This document shows positions 8,692 through 17,668 of a stretch of 64,000 nucleotides of DNA, one piece after another (within the stretch, counting starts at the first letter, position 1; each line of letters starts with the position of its first letter). The position numbers and the translations under genes are program-made. Location: contig NZ_SETE01000002.1 of the NCBI RefSeq assembly GCF_004152935.1, forward strand, positions 310,001-374,000. The letters run 5' to 3'. Below the pieces are notes generated by a model. The model saw only the letters and a list, made by a program, of their open reading frames with translations. It ran no database searches and was not told where the DNA came from. Source of the DNA: Brumimicrobium glaciale (GTDB taxonomy: Bacteria; Bacteroidota; Bacteroidia; Flavobacteriales_D; Crocinitomicaceae).

Positions 8692-9180
8692 GTGGCTACA
8701 GTAAATAAAAACTTATCGCATTACGATAAAGACAGTATACCAAACGGTGCCGATTTCAAAATCGGCATTGTTGTTTCTGAATGGAACGAAAATATCACTT
8801 TTAACTTACTTAAAGGTGCTAAAGAAGCGTTACTAGAAAATGGTGTCAAAGAAGAAAATATTCATGTGCATTACGCTCCTGGATCATTTGAATTACCGCT
8901 TGCTTCCCAATGGTTACTTGAAAAAGAAGACATTGATGGCGTGGTGGCAATTGGTTCCGTGATTCAAGGTGAAACAAAGCATTTTGATTTTGTTTGCAAT
9001 GCAACAGCTCAGGGTGTAAAAGATGTTGGATTGAAATACAATAAACCAGCTATCTTTTGTGTTTTAACAGACAACAATTTGCAACAAGCAATTGATCGTT
9101 CTGGCGGAAAGCATGGTAACAAAGGAATTGAAGCTGCCATTGCTTGCATAAAAATGGTACATTTAAAAAAATCTATTTAA
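8692..9180 (+). CDS. ribH: 6,7-dimethyl-8-ribityllumazine synthase
   Basis: RibH makes the lumazine precursor of riboflavin from the pyrimidinedione and dihydroxybutanone phosphate, usually as an icosahedral or pentameric shell. The 162-residue protein shows all landmarks: SEWNENIT (aromatic substrate residue), APGSFELP, GSVIQGETKHFDFV with the catalytic His, and LTDNNLQQAIDRSGGKHGNKG near the end. It starts with GTG only two bases after the TPR stop. No other riboflavin genes are in the window. Confidence 0.96.
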   Translation: MATVNKNLSHYDKDSIPNGADFKIGIVVSEWNENITFNLLKGAKEALLENGVKEENIHVHYAPGSFELPLASQWLLEKEDIDGVVAIGSVIQGETKHFDFVCNATAQGVKDVGLKYNKPAIFCVLTDNNLQQAIDRSGGKHGNKGIEAAIACIKMVHLKKSI

Positions 9181-9191
9181 AACCTTATAAC

Positions 9192-10577
9192 GTGACCTTA
9201 ATTAAATCTATATCAGGAATTCGAGGAACAATTGGTGGAAAAGTCGGTGAAGGACTTTCTCCTCTTGATGTTGTTAAATTTTCATCTGCTTACGGAACTT
9301 GGTTACAGCAGGAAAATAACGCAAAGAAGTTAACTGTTGTTATCGGTAGGGATGCCAGGATTTCTGGTCCAATCGTAAACAGTTTAGTAATTGCATCATT
9401 AAGAAGTTTAGGAATAAATGTTATTGATTTAGGCCTCTCCACTACTCCAACTGTTGAAATGGCAGTAACAATGGAGAAAGCTCATGGAGGAATTATAATT
9501 ACTGCAAGCCATAATCCTAAGGAATGGAATGCATTGAAATTACTTAACGGAGCAGGAGAATTCATATCTGGAGCTGAAGGTGAAAAAGTACTAGAAATCG
9601 CAGAAAAAGAAGCATTTATTTTTGCTGACGTTGATAAACTAGGGAAACTTACAAAGAATAACGATTATATTCAAAAGCATATTGAAGCTGTTTTAAATCT
9701 TCCTTATGTAGATATTGAAGCAATTAAGAAAGCTGATTTCTCAATTGTTGTTGATGCCGTTAACTCAACTGGAGGAATTGCAGTTCCATTACTTCTAGAT
9801 GCTTTAGGCGTAAAGAAAGTAGCTGGAATTCACTGTGAACCAACAGGAGTTTTCGCTCATAATCCCGAGCCTTTACCAGCTCATTTAACGGATCTTTCTG
9901 AAGCAATTTTACAACACAAAGCAGATTTAGGAATTACTGTTGACCCAGATGTTGACCGTTTAGCAATGGTTTGTGAAGATGGTACAATGTTCGGAGAAGA
10001 ATATACATTAGTTGCTGTAGCTGACTTTGTTTTAGGACACAAAGGCGGTTCTACTGTTTCTAATCTCTCTTCAACACGTGCTTTACGTGATGTAACAGAG
10101 AAACATGGTCACGAATATTTTGCATCAGCTGTTGGTGAGGTAAATGTTGTTGAAAAAATGAAAGCTGTAAATGCAGTTATTGGTGGTGAAGGAAATGGAG
10201 GAGTTATTCTTCCTGAATTACACTACGGACGTGACGCATTGGTTGGAATTGCACTTTTCTTAACGCATTTAGCAAACAAGAAAATGACTGCTTCTGAATT
10301 AAGAGACAGTTACCCAAAATATACGATCTCAAAGAACAAAATTCAGTTAACTCCTCAAACAAATGTTGATCAGGTGCTTGTTGAAATGGCTAAGAAATAC
10401 AGCAAACAAGAAGTAGATTCAACTGACGGAGTAAAAATTTATTTTGATAAAGAATGGGTACACTTACGTAAAAGTAACACGGAACCTATCATCAGAATTT
10501 ATGCTGAAAGCGAGAACGAATCAAAAGCAGACCAATTAGCTAAGGAAATTATGGCTGAAATTGAAAGTATATTGTAA
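9192..10577 (+). CDS. glmM: phosphoglucosamine mutase
   Basis: A member of the phosphohexomutase superfamily, 461 residues from the chosen GTG. It most likely converts glucosamine-6-phosphate to glucosamine-1-phosphate for UDP-GlcNAc synthesis. Landmarks are the start LIKSISGIRGTIGG, the phosphoserine loop TASHNP with Ser106, the metal loop DPDVDR, the sugar loop GGEGNGG, and the phosphate-binding RKSNTEPIIRIYAE at the end. The frame is open to an ATG at 9144, but that start would overlap ribH by 37 bases and add non-conserved residues. The GTG at 9192 puts the conserved motif at once after the start. Phosphomannomutase activity is an alternative. Confidence 0.9.
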   Translation: MTLIKSISGIRGTIGGKVGEGLSPLDVVKFSSAYGTWLQQENNAKKLTVVIGRDARISGPIVNSLVIASLRSLGINVIDLGLSTTPTVEMAVTMEKAHGGIIITASHNPKEWNALKLLNGAGEFISGAEGEKVLEIAEKEAFIFADVDKLGKLTKNNDYIQKHIEAVLNLPYVDIEAIKKADFSIVVDAVNSTGGIAVPLLLDALGVKKVAGIHCEPTGVFAHNPEPLPAHLTDLSEAILQHKADLGITVDPDVDRLAMVCEDGTMFGEEYTLVAVADFVLGHKGGSTVSNLSSTRALRDVTEKHGHEYFASAVGEVNVVEKMKAVNAVIGGEGNGGVILPELHYGRDALVGIALFLTHLANKKMTASELRDSYPKYTISKNKIQLTPQTNVDQVLVEMAKKYSKQEVDSTDGVKIYFDKEWVHLRKSNTEPIIRIYAESENESKADQLAKEIMAEIESIL

Positions 10578-10710
10578 TCATTTATTTTCATAAGATTACA
10601 AGAATAGAAATTTTTAAAAATTCTATTTTAAATACTTAGTCTGGTTTTTAGTTAATTTGCACAATTAAATAATAAGTCACTTTTTTAGACTTAAAGAACA
10701 ATACACAACA

Positions 10711-11856
10711 ATGAGAGTTTATTTAGACAATGCTGCAACTACACCAATTGCTCCTGAAGTTTTTGAAGCAATGGTACCTTTCTTAAAAAATGAATTTGGA
10801 AACCCATCTTCTACTCACTCTTTTGGTCGTCAGGCTAAAGGAACAATTGAGACTTCAAGAAGAAAAGTTGCTAGTCTAATTCACTCAAAACCTTCTGAAA
10901 TTATTTTTACTTCTGGAGGAACTGAAGCCGATAATATGGCTTTTAGCATAGCCATTAATGAATTAGGCGTTAAAAGAGTAATTACTTCTGAAATTGAGCA
11001 CCATGCTGTTATTCATACTGCTGAAGATGTTTGTAAAAAGAACGCTTTAGAATTCGCTTTGGTAAAATTACTTCCAAACGGACATGTCGATTTAGCACAT
11101 CTTGAAGAACTTTTGGCCAATAGCGATAAAAAAACATTGGTTTCATTAATGCATGGAAACAATGAAATTGGAAATTTACTTCCTTTAGAACGTGTAAGCG
11201 AGATTTGTCGTAAATACAATGCTTATTTTCATTCAGATACTGTGCAAACAATGGCACATTACAATTTCGATTTAAGCAAATTAGACATTGATTTCATCAC
11301 TGGAGCGGCACATAAATTTCATGGACCGAAAGGAGTTGGGTTTTTATACATCAAGAATAACATCAAAGGTTTACCATTTATTCACGGAGGTTCTCAGGAA
11401 CGCGGTTTAAGAGGTGGAACAGAGAATTTATATGGAATTGTAGGTTTAGCTAAAGCAATGGAAATTGCTTATGAAGATTTAGAAGCCCATCAAAACCATG
11501 TTCAAGGATTGAAATCGCACATGATTAGTGAATTGAAGAAGAACATCGATGATGTTGGATTTCATGGAGATATTAAACCAGAAAATAGTCTTTACACTGT
11601 CATAAATGTTTGCTTGCCTAAAACAAGTAAGTCAGCAATGCTCTTGTTTACGCTCGACCTAAAAGGTGTAGCATGTTCTGGAGGTTCGGCTTGCACATCA
11701 GGAAGCGCCAAAGGTTCACATGTTTTAGAAGGAATTAAAGCAGATACTACAAAACCAAACGTGAGGTTCTCATTTTCTCGATACACAACAAAAGAAGAAG
11801 TTGATTTCGCAGTTACAGTTTTAAAAGAAGTGTTTGAAAAGGAATTAGTTGATTAA
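10711..11856 (+). CDS. class V cysteine desulfurase (IscS/NifS-like)
   Basis: A PLP enzyme that takes sulfur from cysteine for Fe-S clusters or tRNA thiolation. The 381-residue protein starts YLDNAATTP, the hallmark of the IscS/NifS branch. The PLP lysine is K202 in GAAHKFHGPKG. The persulfide cysteine is C328 in CSGGSACTSGS, on the long mobile loop typical of group I desulfurases. No iscU, iscR or suf gene is adjacent. It is followed by an MBOAT gene after only 11 bases, so it shares a transcript with apparently unrelated O-acetylation genes. Confidence 0.93.
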   Translation: MRVYLDNAATTPIAPEVFEAMVPFLKNEFGNPSSTHSFGRQAKGTIETSRRKVASLIHSKPSEIIFTSGGTEADNMAFSIAINELGVKRVITSEIEHHAVIHTAEDVCKKNALEFALVKLLPNGHVDLAHLEELLANSDKKTLVSLMHGNNEIGNLLPLERVSEICRKYNAYFHSDTVQTMAHYNFDLSKLDIDFITGAAHKFHGPKGVGFLYIKNNIKGLPFIHGGSQERGLRGGTENLYGIVGLAKAMEIAYEDLEAHQNHVQGLKSHMISELKKNIDDVGFHGDIKPENSLYTVINVCLPKTSKSAMLLFTLDLKGVACSGGSACTSGSAKGSHVLEGIKADTTKPNVRFSFSRYTTKEEVDFAVTVLKEVFEKELVD

Positions 11857-11867
11857 ATTAACACTCT

Positions 11868-13289
11868 ATGTTATTTAATAGTATAGTATTTCTATTTGCA
11901 TTTCTGCCGTTACTATTAATTCTATATTATTTAACTCCAAAAAAATATAGGAACTACACCATTTTACTGGCTAGTTTACTATTTTATGCATGGGGAGGTG
12001 TTTCTTACACGTTAATTTTAATTGGCTCAATTCTGGTTAATTACCTATTTGTAAAACAGATTGAAAAGAATAATTCATTAAAGAAAACTTGGTTAATTAT
12101 TGGTTTGATAGTGAACATTCTCATTATCGTACTTTTTAAATATTTAGATTTTCTAATTGATAATATTAACATCGTTGGAACTGCAATAAATTCAGATTAT
12201 TCAGCAATTCCATTTCAGAATATCGTTTTACCCTTAGGAATTTCATTCTTTACTTTCCAACAAATGTCTTTGATTTGGGATGTGTATAGAAATGAAAACA
12301 CCGAGAAAACTACACTTTCAAACATTGCCCTTTACATTAGTTTATTTCCACAACTAATCGCTGGACCTATTGTAAGGTACAATGACATTGTTGGCCAAAT
12401 TAAACACAGGGTTTCTTCCTTCCCTCTTTTTCGATCAGGAATTCAACGCTTTGTTCTCGGATTATTTAAGAAAGTAATCATTGCTAATACTTGTGGAGAA
12501 TTAGCAGATAACATTTTCAATAGTTCTTTTGATTCCCTAGACACTCCAACAGCTTGGTTGGGAATAATTGCTTATTCTCTTCAAATTTATTTCGATTTCT
12601 CTGGATACTCAGACATGGCCATTGGATTAGGGAGAATGTTTGGATTTAAAATTCTTGAGAACTTTAACTTTCCATATATTTCTAAAAGTATTCAAGAATT
12701 TTGGAGAAGATGGCATATATCTTTGTCCACATGGTTCCGCGATTACGTTTACATTCCATTAGGCGGAAACAGAGGAGGTCCATACAAAACCTATTTCAAT
12801 TTGATAACTGTATTCTTCCTCACTGGAATCTGGCATGGAGCGACTTGGAGTTTTGTTATTTGGGGACTATTTCATGGTTTTTTCTTAATCATGGAGCGTT
12901 TAGGATTTAAAACAATCTTAGATAAACTCCCAAAAGGTATTCAATGGTTTTATACCATTCTTGTAGTAATGATTGGATGGGTTTTATTTCGAGTAGAAGT
13001 CTTCTCTGATGCGCTTGATTATATTGCAACGCTTTTCAGCTTTCAACTGTCAGAAAACATGAATTTCTTAACTTATTTAAATAATGAAAGGATTTTAATC
13101 TTGTTATTGGCAATACTTTCAAGCTCTTTGTTTTTCCTCAAAATCAAAGAATTCTTGATAAAAAGAAAACTATTTCAAAAATTTGCATTTCAATCATTCA
13201 TGGATTTTGGTGTGGTAGCGCTTTTACTCATTTGCATTATTTATATAAATTCTGGATCTTACAGTCCTTTTATTTATTTTAGATTCTAA
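11868..13289 (+). CDS. MBOAT-family O-acyltransferase (AlgI-like)
   Basis: A 473-residue membrane protein with about ten hydrophobic helices. Motifs typical of the AlgI/DltB branch are present: QLIAGPIVRY, EFWRRWHISLSTWFRDYVYIPLGG, and TGIWHGATWSFVIWGLFHG with the likely catalytic H323. Such proteins pass acetyl groups across the inner membrane to a periplasmic or surface partner that acetylates a polysaccharide. The gene is three bases upstream of an AlgX/AlgJ-like gene, which supports an acetyl-transfer pair. The acceptor polymer is unknown, and no polymerase genes are nearby. Confidence 0.93.
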   Translation: MLFNSIVFLFAFLPLLLILYYLTPKKYRNYTILLASLLFYAWGGVSYTLILIGSILVNYLFVKQIEKNNSLKKTWLIIGLIVNILIIVLFKYLDFLIDNINIVGTAINSDYSAIPFQNIVLPLGISFFTFQQMSLIWDVYRNENTEKTTLSNIALYISLFPQLIAGPIVRYNDIVGQIKHRVSSFPLFRSGIQRFVLGLFKKVIIANTCGELADNIFNSSFDSLDTPTAWLGIIAYSLQIYFDFSGYSDMAIGLGRMFGFKILENFNFPYISKSIQEFWRRWHISLSTWFRDYVYIPLGGNRGGPYKTYFNLITVFFLTGIWHGATWSFVIWGLFHGFFLIMERLGFKTILDKLPKGIQWFYTILVVMIGWVLFRVEVFSDALDYIATLFSFQLSENMNFLTYLNNERILILLLAILSSSLFFLKIKEFLIKRKLFQKFAFQSFMDFGVVALLLICIIYINSGSYSPFIYFRF

Positions 13290-13292
13290 GAT

Positions 13293-14426
13293 ATGAAGGA
13301 AAATAAATTCATTAAATATCAGCTCACTATTCTATTTCTCTTGATTATAATGGTGCCGTTTTTCTTCAACATTTCTGGTGTTAAAGGCTTTGATCGTAAA
13401 GATGAGAACAGGACCTTCAGCGATTCCGTGTCTTTAAACATCAACAAATTAGACAATTTCCCCGGAGATTATGACGCTTATGCCAAGGATAATTTCTTTT
13501 TCAGAACTCCAATGTTGAATTACTTTCATCAAATGAAATTTAATATTTTCAACATTTCACCACATCCTGAAAAAGCGATAATAGGAAAAGACGGTTGGAT
13601 GTTTAAATCTGGTAGAGAAATAGATATTATCAATGGCAATTCTGATTTTTCGCCTGAAACACTGGATTCTTTTTCAAATGAATGGAAAGAAAGAATGCGC
13701 TATTATGAAGAGCTGGATATTCCTGTATTTTGGATCATTGCGCCTATAAAGCAACGAATTTATAAAGACAAATTGCCTTATAGTGTTTTTGTTTCTGAAA
13801 CAAATAGAATTGAATCACTTAAAGCGCATTTTAAGAAAGATTTCCCAAATTTAATTATTGATCCAAGTGATTTATTAAAGGCGAAGAGAGACAGTTTTAA
13901 GGTTTACTACCAATTAGATAATCATTGGAATGATCGAGCTGGCTATTACATCAGTAATCTATTAATAGAAAAATTAAGAGCTGAGTTTCCAACGAAAACC
14001 ATTCTTGATATTCCTAAGATTACATGGGAAATTGATGAAAATCATAAAGAAGGATTCCACCATCGTGTTATGGGAATTGATGAATTAAGTGAAATTAATG
14101 AAACTGCGGTAATAGATAATCCACAAGCCAAGGAAGCAAAAAAATATGGATTTGAAAGTATAAAAGGTTTTGCTTATCCGTGGGATTATGAAAATCGATT
14201 TATCAATAAGGATTTAGATAATGGTATAAGAGTGCTCTTTATTCGTGATTCGTTTGCCTTAGCGCTACGTCAATTTTTAAAAGAAGCATTCAAAGAAAGT
14301 GTGTTCATTTTTGATGCGTGGCAATTCAAAGTGAATGAAGAAATTGTAGAGAGAATGAAGCCTGATGTGGTGGTTTATATTGGACTGGAAACGAACATTG
14401 AAAACTTCTTGAAAGATTATGAATAA
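13293..14426 (+). CDS. AlgX/AlgJ-like SGNH acetyltransferase
   Basis: 377 residues with one N-terminal transmembrane segment at about residues 8-26. The rest is periplasmic. Diagnostic features of the AlgX/AlgJ SGNH-hydrolase-like domain are GKDGWMFKSG near residue 92, the paired D209 and H211 in QLDNHWNDRAGYY, and a nucleophile serine in LFIRDSFALALRQFL near residue 320. These proteins receive acetyl groups from the MBOAT partner and transfer them to the glycan. Placement directly behind the MBOAT gene fits. Convergent to the M61 peptidase gene, with a large palindrome between. Confidence 0.88.
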   Translation: MKENKFIKYQLTILFLLIIMVPFFFNISGVKGFDRKDENRTFSDSVSLNINKLDNFPGDYDAYAKDNFFFRTPMLNYFHQMKFNIFNISPHPEKAIIGKDGWMFKSGREIDIINGNSDFSPETLDSFSNEWKERMRYYEELDIPVFWIIAPIKQRIYKDKLPYSVFVSETNRIESLKAHFKKDFPNLIIDPSDLLKAKRDSFKVYYQLDNHWNDRAGYYISNLLIEKLRAEFPTKTILDIPKITWEIDENHKEGFHHRVMGIDELSEINETAVIDNPQAKEAKKYGFESIKGFAYPWDYENRFINKDLDNGIRVLFIRDSFALALRQFLKEAFKESVFIFDAWQFKVNEEIVERMKPDVVVYIGLETNIENFLKDYE

Positions 14427-14437
14427 AAAAAACGTGA

Positions 14438-14539
14438 TTGGTTTGTGTTTTATGTGCAGTAGGCTTGCGCTATTAGCGCATGCCTACAGCGCATAAAACA
14501 CAGCGCAAACACATAGCAGATTTGTAAAACACAAACCAA
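14438..14539. repeat. nested palindromic structure between convergent genes
   Basis: An inner imperfect inverted repeat has 28-base arms (14445-14472 and 14474-14501) with 25 of 28 positions complementary, centred on GCGCTATTAGCGC. A second, perfect 15-base inverted repeat (14438-14452 and 14525-14539) reuses the left arm, so two alternative folds are possible. It may act as a bidirectional terminator, but its length and unusually high GC against its surroundings suggest a mobile palindromic repeat. It contains ACAGCGCAAACACA (14500-14513), also found at 59371-59384. Confidence 0.75.
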
Positions 14540-14555
14540 CCCTATTTTTTAAACC

Positions 14556-16337
14556 TTATTTCTTTTCTCTTAACCAATATGTTCCTAATTTATTTACTTC
14601 GTATGTAAACTCATAACGCGGCGACTCAATTGTTCCCATCTTAGCGTCGATACTCATCAATTGATCACCTCTTGCGATTATCAAATTGAATTCATCATCT
14701 ACAGCCAATTTACCTAAGAAATCTTGAAGGTCACTAACACCAACTCTAAATCCGTTAAAGGCAATTATTTCATCGTTTGGAGAAATCCCAGCACGCTCAG
14801 CAGCACTATTCGACTGAACTCCATTTACGATTAATTTTCCTTCATTATTAGACATTGTAATTCCTAATGAAGTTCTAGTTTCTCTTATTTGTTCTATTTT
14901 CAATCCTAAGTCCTTGAAGTAAGTAGCATAAGGAATTGTTTCTGTTCCATAAACGTATTTCTTAAAGAATTCATCCAAGTTATCACCTAAGAAATCTTCT
15001 AAAGTAGTTTTGAATTGAGCAGGCGTCATTCCTGTATTGTCTTCTTCGTAAAACTTAGAATATAGTACTTGCATAAACTCATCCAATGACTTTTTACCTT
15101 TCGTTTTCTTGATAATCATCGCTTCAATTGCATGGGCCAATAAGCCTCCTTTTGAATAGTACGAAATATTTGTGTTTCTACTGTTTTCATTTGGACGGTA
15201 AGACTTTATCCAAGCGTCATAAGAAGAGTGTGCAACTGGTTGAATGTTGTTTCCTGGTGTTCCTTCCACATAATTGATTGTGCTCTTAAAAACATCCATG
15301 TATTCTTGTTCAGTATAAAAACCAGCTCTTCTTAAAATCAATTCATCATAATAAGAGGTGAATCCTTCCATTACCCATAGTAAATCTGTGTAGTTTTCAT
15401 TGCTGTAATCGTATTCAACAAGATTCGCTGGACGTAAACGTTTCACATTCCAAACGTGGAAATATTCATGGGCAACCAAAGAAAGAAATTTATTGTAGTT
15501 TTCTGGCCCATAAGTCCATCTGTTTACATTTAAAGTTGTAGAATTCATGTGCTCCAATCCTCCGCCTCTGCTGTCTGTGTTGTGAATGATGAACCAATAT
15601 TCTTTGTTTGGATTTTGTCCAAAAACAGCTGTGGTTGATTCAACAACCTTTGCCATATCTACTTTTAATTTTTCTATATCGTAATTTCCAGGTCCATACA
15701 TTGCGACATTGTGCTTTATTCCAGCAGCTTGAAAGCTAAACAATTCTTGATTTCCTATCTCGATTGGTGTATCTGCAAGTTGTTCAAAGTTTTCAAAAAC
15801 AAAAGTCTCCGCATTGTTGTCATTACTAAATCCTTCTTTTGATTTTTCTAAAGGAGCTGTAATGGTTTTAAAAGATGAATGAGGAATGATGGTTAAAGTT
15901 CCACCTAAATCTGTGTGACCTTCAGGGAATGTAAAAATGGTGGTTCCGTTAAGATAACCATGTGTTTTATCTAAAAATGAAGTTCTTACTGTTAATTCAA
16001 AAGAATAAACTTCATAATTTACAGTGACTTTTTTGGAATTTCCTTTATTAATTTCCCACTTATTTTTGCTCACTTTTTGAACAGAAAGATCATTTCCATT
16101 TTCGTCTTTTGCACGAACAAGATTCACATTTTTAGGAAATTCTCTCACTAAATAAGATCCTGGAGACCAAACTGGCATAACAATAACCAATTTTTCTTCC
16201 TTAAAATCAGTAAGTGTAGTTTCTACATGAAAGTAGTGGGTTTCGGGAGCGGGCATTGAAAGTTCGTGATGTACTTTTTGACCTAAAACTGTTCCGCTAA
16301 ACAATAAAATTAAAGCAAGTAAATTGTAAATTTTCAT
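14556..16337 (-). CDS. M61-family metallopeptidase with PDZ domain
   Basis: 593 residues with a signal peptide (MKIYNLLALILLFSGTVLGQ). An N-terminal beta-rich domain is followed by the zinc site HEYFHVWNVKRLRP (H290, E291, H294), and a third ligand is likely in MEGFTSYYDE. A PDZ domain occupies roughly residues 490-570 (SAAERAGISPNDEIIAFNG). This is the glycyl-aminopeptidase (M61) architecture, an exported aminopeptidase common in Bacteroidota. It has its own promoter element at 16358-16365 and is divergent from a coiled-coil lipoprotein gene. Confidence 0.92.
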   Translation of the reverse strand: MKIYNLLALILLFSGTVLGQKVHHELSMPAPETHYFHVETTLTDFKEEKLVIVMPVWSPGSYLVREFPKNVNLVRAKDENGNDLSVQKVSKNKWEINKGNSKKVTVNYEVYSFELTVRTSFLDKTHGYLNGTTIFTFPEGHTDLGGTLTIIPHSSFKTITAPLEKSKEGFSNDNNAETFVFENFEQLADTPIEIGNQELFSFQAAGIKHNVAMYGPGNYDIEKLKVDMAKVVESTTAVFGQNPNKEYWFIIHNTDSRGGGLEHMNSTTLNVNRWTYGPENYNKFLSLVAHEYFHVWNVKRLRPANLVEYDYSNENYTDLLWVMEGFTSYYDELILRRAGFYTEQEYMDVFKSTINYVEGTPGNNIQPVAHSSYDAWIKSYRPNENSRNTNISYYSKGGLLAHAIEAMIIKKTKGKKSLDEFMQVLYSKFYEEDNTGMTPAQFKTTLEDFLGDNLDEFFKKYVYGTETIPYATYFKDLGLKIEQIRETRTSLGITMSNNEGKLIVNGVQSNSAAERAGISPNDEIIAFNGFRVGVSDLQDFLGKLAVDDEFNLIIARGDQLMSIDAKMGTIESPRYEFTYEVNKLGTYWLREKK

Positions 16338-16357
16338 AATATATCATTGAATTTTCT

Positions 16358-16365
16358 CAAATATA
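16358..16365 (-). promoter_or_regulatory. -7 element of the M61 peptidase gene
   Basis: On the minus strand TATATTTG is an exact TAnnTTTG match, 20 bases before the ATG. It forms a divergent pair with the plus-strand element at 16387-16394. Confidence 0.5.
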
Positions 16366-16386
16366 CGATTTACCCAAAGAATTCGT

Positions 16387-16394
16387 TAGTTTTG
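16387..16394 (+). promoter_or_regulatory. -7 element of the coiled-coil lipoprotein gene
   Basis: TAGTTTTG matches TAnnTTTG exactly, 25 bases before the ATG at 16420. No -33 box is clear. Confidence 0.45.
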
Positions 16395-16419
16395 TGAGTA
16401 GAATCAAATAAACAAATTA

Positions 16420-17271
16420 ATGAAATACTTATTCTTATTTACACTACTTTTCGTTTTCGCTGCTTGTAAAGGCGATGCTAACGATGATGTCAATGCTACT
16501 TCTGAGAAAGAAGCTGAAATGGTTGAACTTCGAAACAAAGTTGCTCAATTAGAACTCGAAAGTTCACAAAAAGACGCTGCACTAAACGAAGCAATTTCTT
16601 TCTTTAATGAGGTACAAAGTAACCTTGCTAAAATTAACATTAAGGAAGAAGAAATAAGAGTAAGAAGTGACAATCCAGAAATATCAAAAGATGATCAAGA
16701 ATGGATTCTACAAGAGATTCAAAATATCAACTTTTTAAGAAAGCAAAACGCACAAAGCCTTAAAAATCTAAAGCAGAAATTAAAAGAAAAAGATTTAAAG
16801 ATTGCTGAGTTAGAAAACATGAGAGATCGTTTGGTAATGCAAATTCGTGCAAAAGATGAACAAATTTCTTCTTTACAAAGGACTTTGGCTGACTTAGACA
16901 TGGAGTATTCAGAATTATTTGACGAGTACCAAGAACAAGTTGAAATGACTTTAGATGTCATAAAAGAATTGAATACTGTTTATTACGCTTATGGAACATT
17001 GGATGAATTAACTGCCAATAGTGTCTTAGTGAGAGAAGGTGGATTTATTGGAATTGGTCGTAAAACAAATATTGCAGCTAATTTGAATGAAAAATACTTC
17101 CAGAAAATGGATAAGACTAAAATTAAAGAAATTAGAGTTGTCGGAGATAAACCAGATTTGATAACTGACCACCCAATCGCATCTTACGAATGGAAAGGAA
17201 ATAAATTGATCATTTTGGACTCCGATAAATTTTGGAAAATTTCAAATTATTTAGTGATTACTGTGAAGTAA
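16420..17271 (+). CDS. coiled-coil lipoprotein of unknown function
   Basis: 283 residues. The N-terminus is a lipoprotein signal with the lipobox FAAC at residues 13-16 (MKYLFLFTLLFVFAACKGD). A long, charged heptad-like coiled coil spans about residues 28-185 (repeated E/K/L patterns such as LRNKVAQLELESSQKDAAL). A compact C-terminal region of about 90 residues includes GGFIGIGRKTNIAANLNEKYF. Orthologous-looking lipoproteins occur in Bacteroidota without assigned function. It probably sits on the periplasmic face of a membrane. It is followed by a terminator at 17293-17326. Confidence 0.8.
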   Translation: MKYLFLFTLLFVFAACKGDANDDVNATSEKEAEMVELRNKVAQLELESSQKDAALNEAISFFNEVQSNLAKINIKEEEIRVRSDNPEISKDDQEWILQEIQNINFLRKQNAQSLKNLKQKLKEKDLKIAELENMRDRLVMQIRAKDEQISSLQRTLADLDMEYSELFDEYQEQVEMTLDVIKELNTVYYAYGTLDELTANSVLVREGGFIGIGRKTNIAANLNEKYFQKMDKTKIKEIRVVGDKPDLITDHPIASYEWKGNKLIILDSDKFWKISNYLVITVK

Positions 17272-17292
17272 GGAATTGATTTAAAATATTGG

Positions 17293-17326
17293 AAGCGTGG
17301 TGATCTTAGGGTTATCACGCTTTTTT
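17293..17326 (+). terminator. terminator after the coiled-coil lipoprotein gene
   Basis: AAGCGTG (17293-17299) pairs with CACGCTT (17316-17322) and leads into a T-rich tail. It lies about 20 bases after the stop. Confidence 0.75.
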
Positions 17327-17413
17327 GTTGAATGTATATCGGATATCACTCTCTAGACTGATTAATTGAACCTTATTTATTTTTTTGAACAGCGAAGGCC
17401 AATAATTATTTAC

Positions 17414-17665
17414 TTGAATTGCAACCATGTGTCGCCAATTCTGTGGCTTATAGAGGCATATCAATAGTGGTTTTAATAACACTGCACCACTCTGTGGCGG
17501 TGATAAATATTAAAACAAATTACGAATAAGTTGAATCTTAATCATCCTTTTTTAAAAAATATAATAGTTCTCCTATTGCTGGAGATTTTTAGTTGGTGAC
17601 GATAAGTTTTCTTTTTAATAAATTATGGAATTATAGATAACGACTTATCTTGGTAACCAAATTAT
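17414..17665. mobile_element. partial copy of a MITE-like element
   Basis: About 250 bases align with the right half of the element at 41170-41572. Shared features are CCACTCTGTGGC modules, an ATAATAGTT block, and a 27-base identical end at 17638-17664 matching 41552-41578. The right terminal repeat is present. No left terminal repeat could be found, so this copy appears 5'-truncated. It ends four bases before the stop codon of the next minus-strand gene. Apart from this the 17272-17668 spacer holds no gene. Confidence 0.65.
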
Positions 17666-17668
17666 TTA

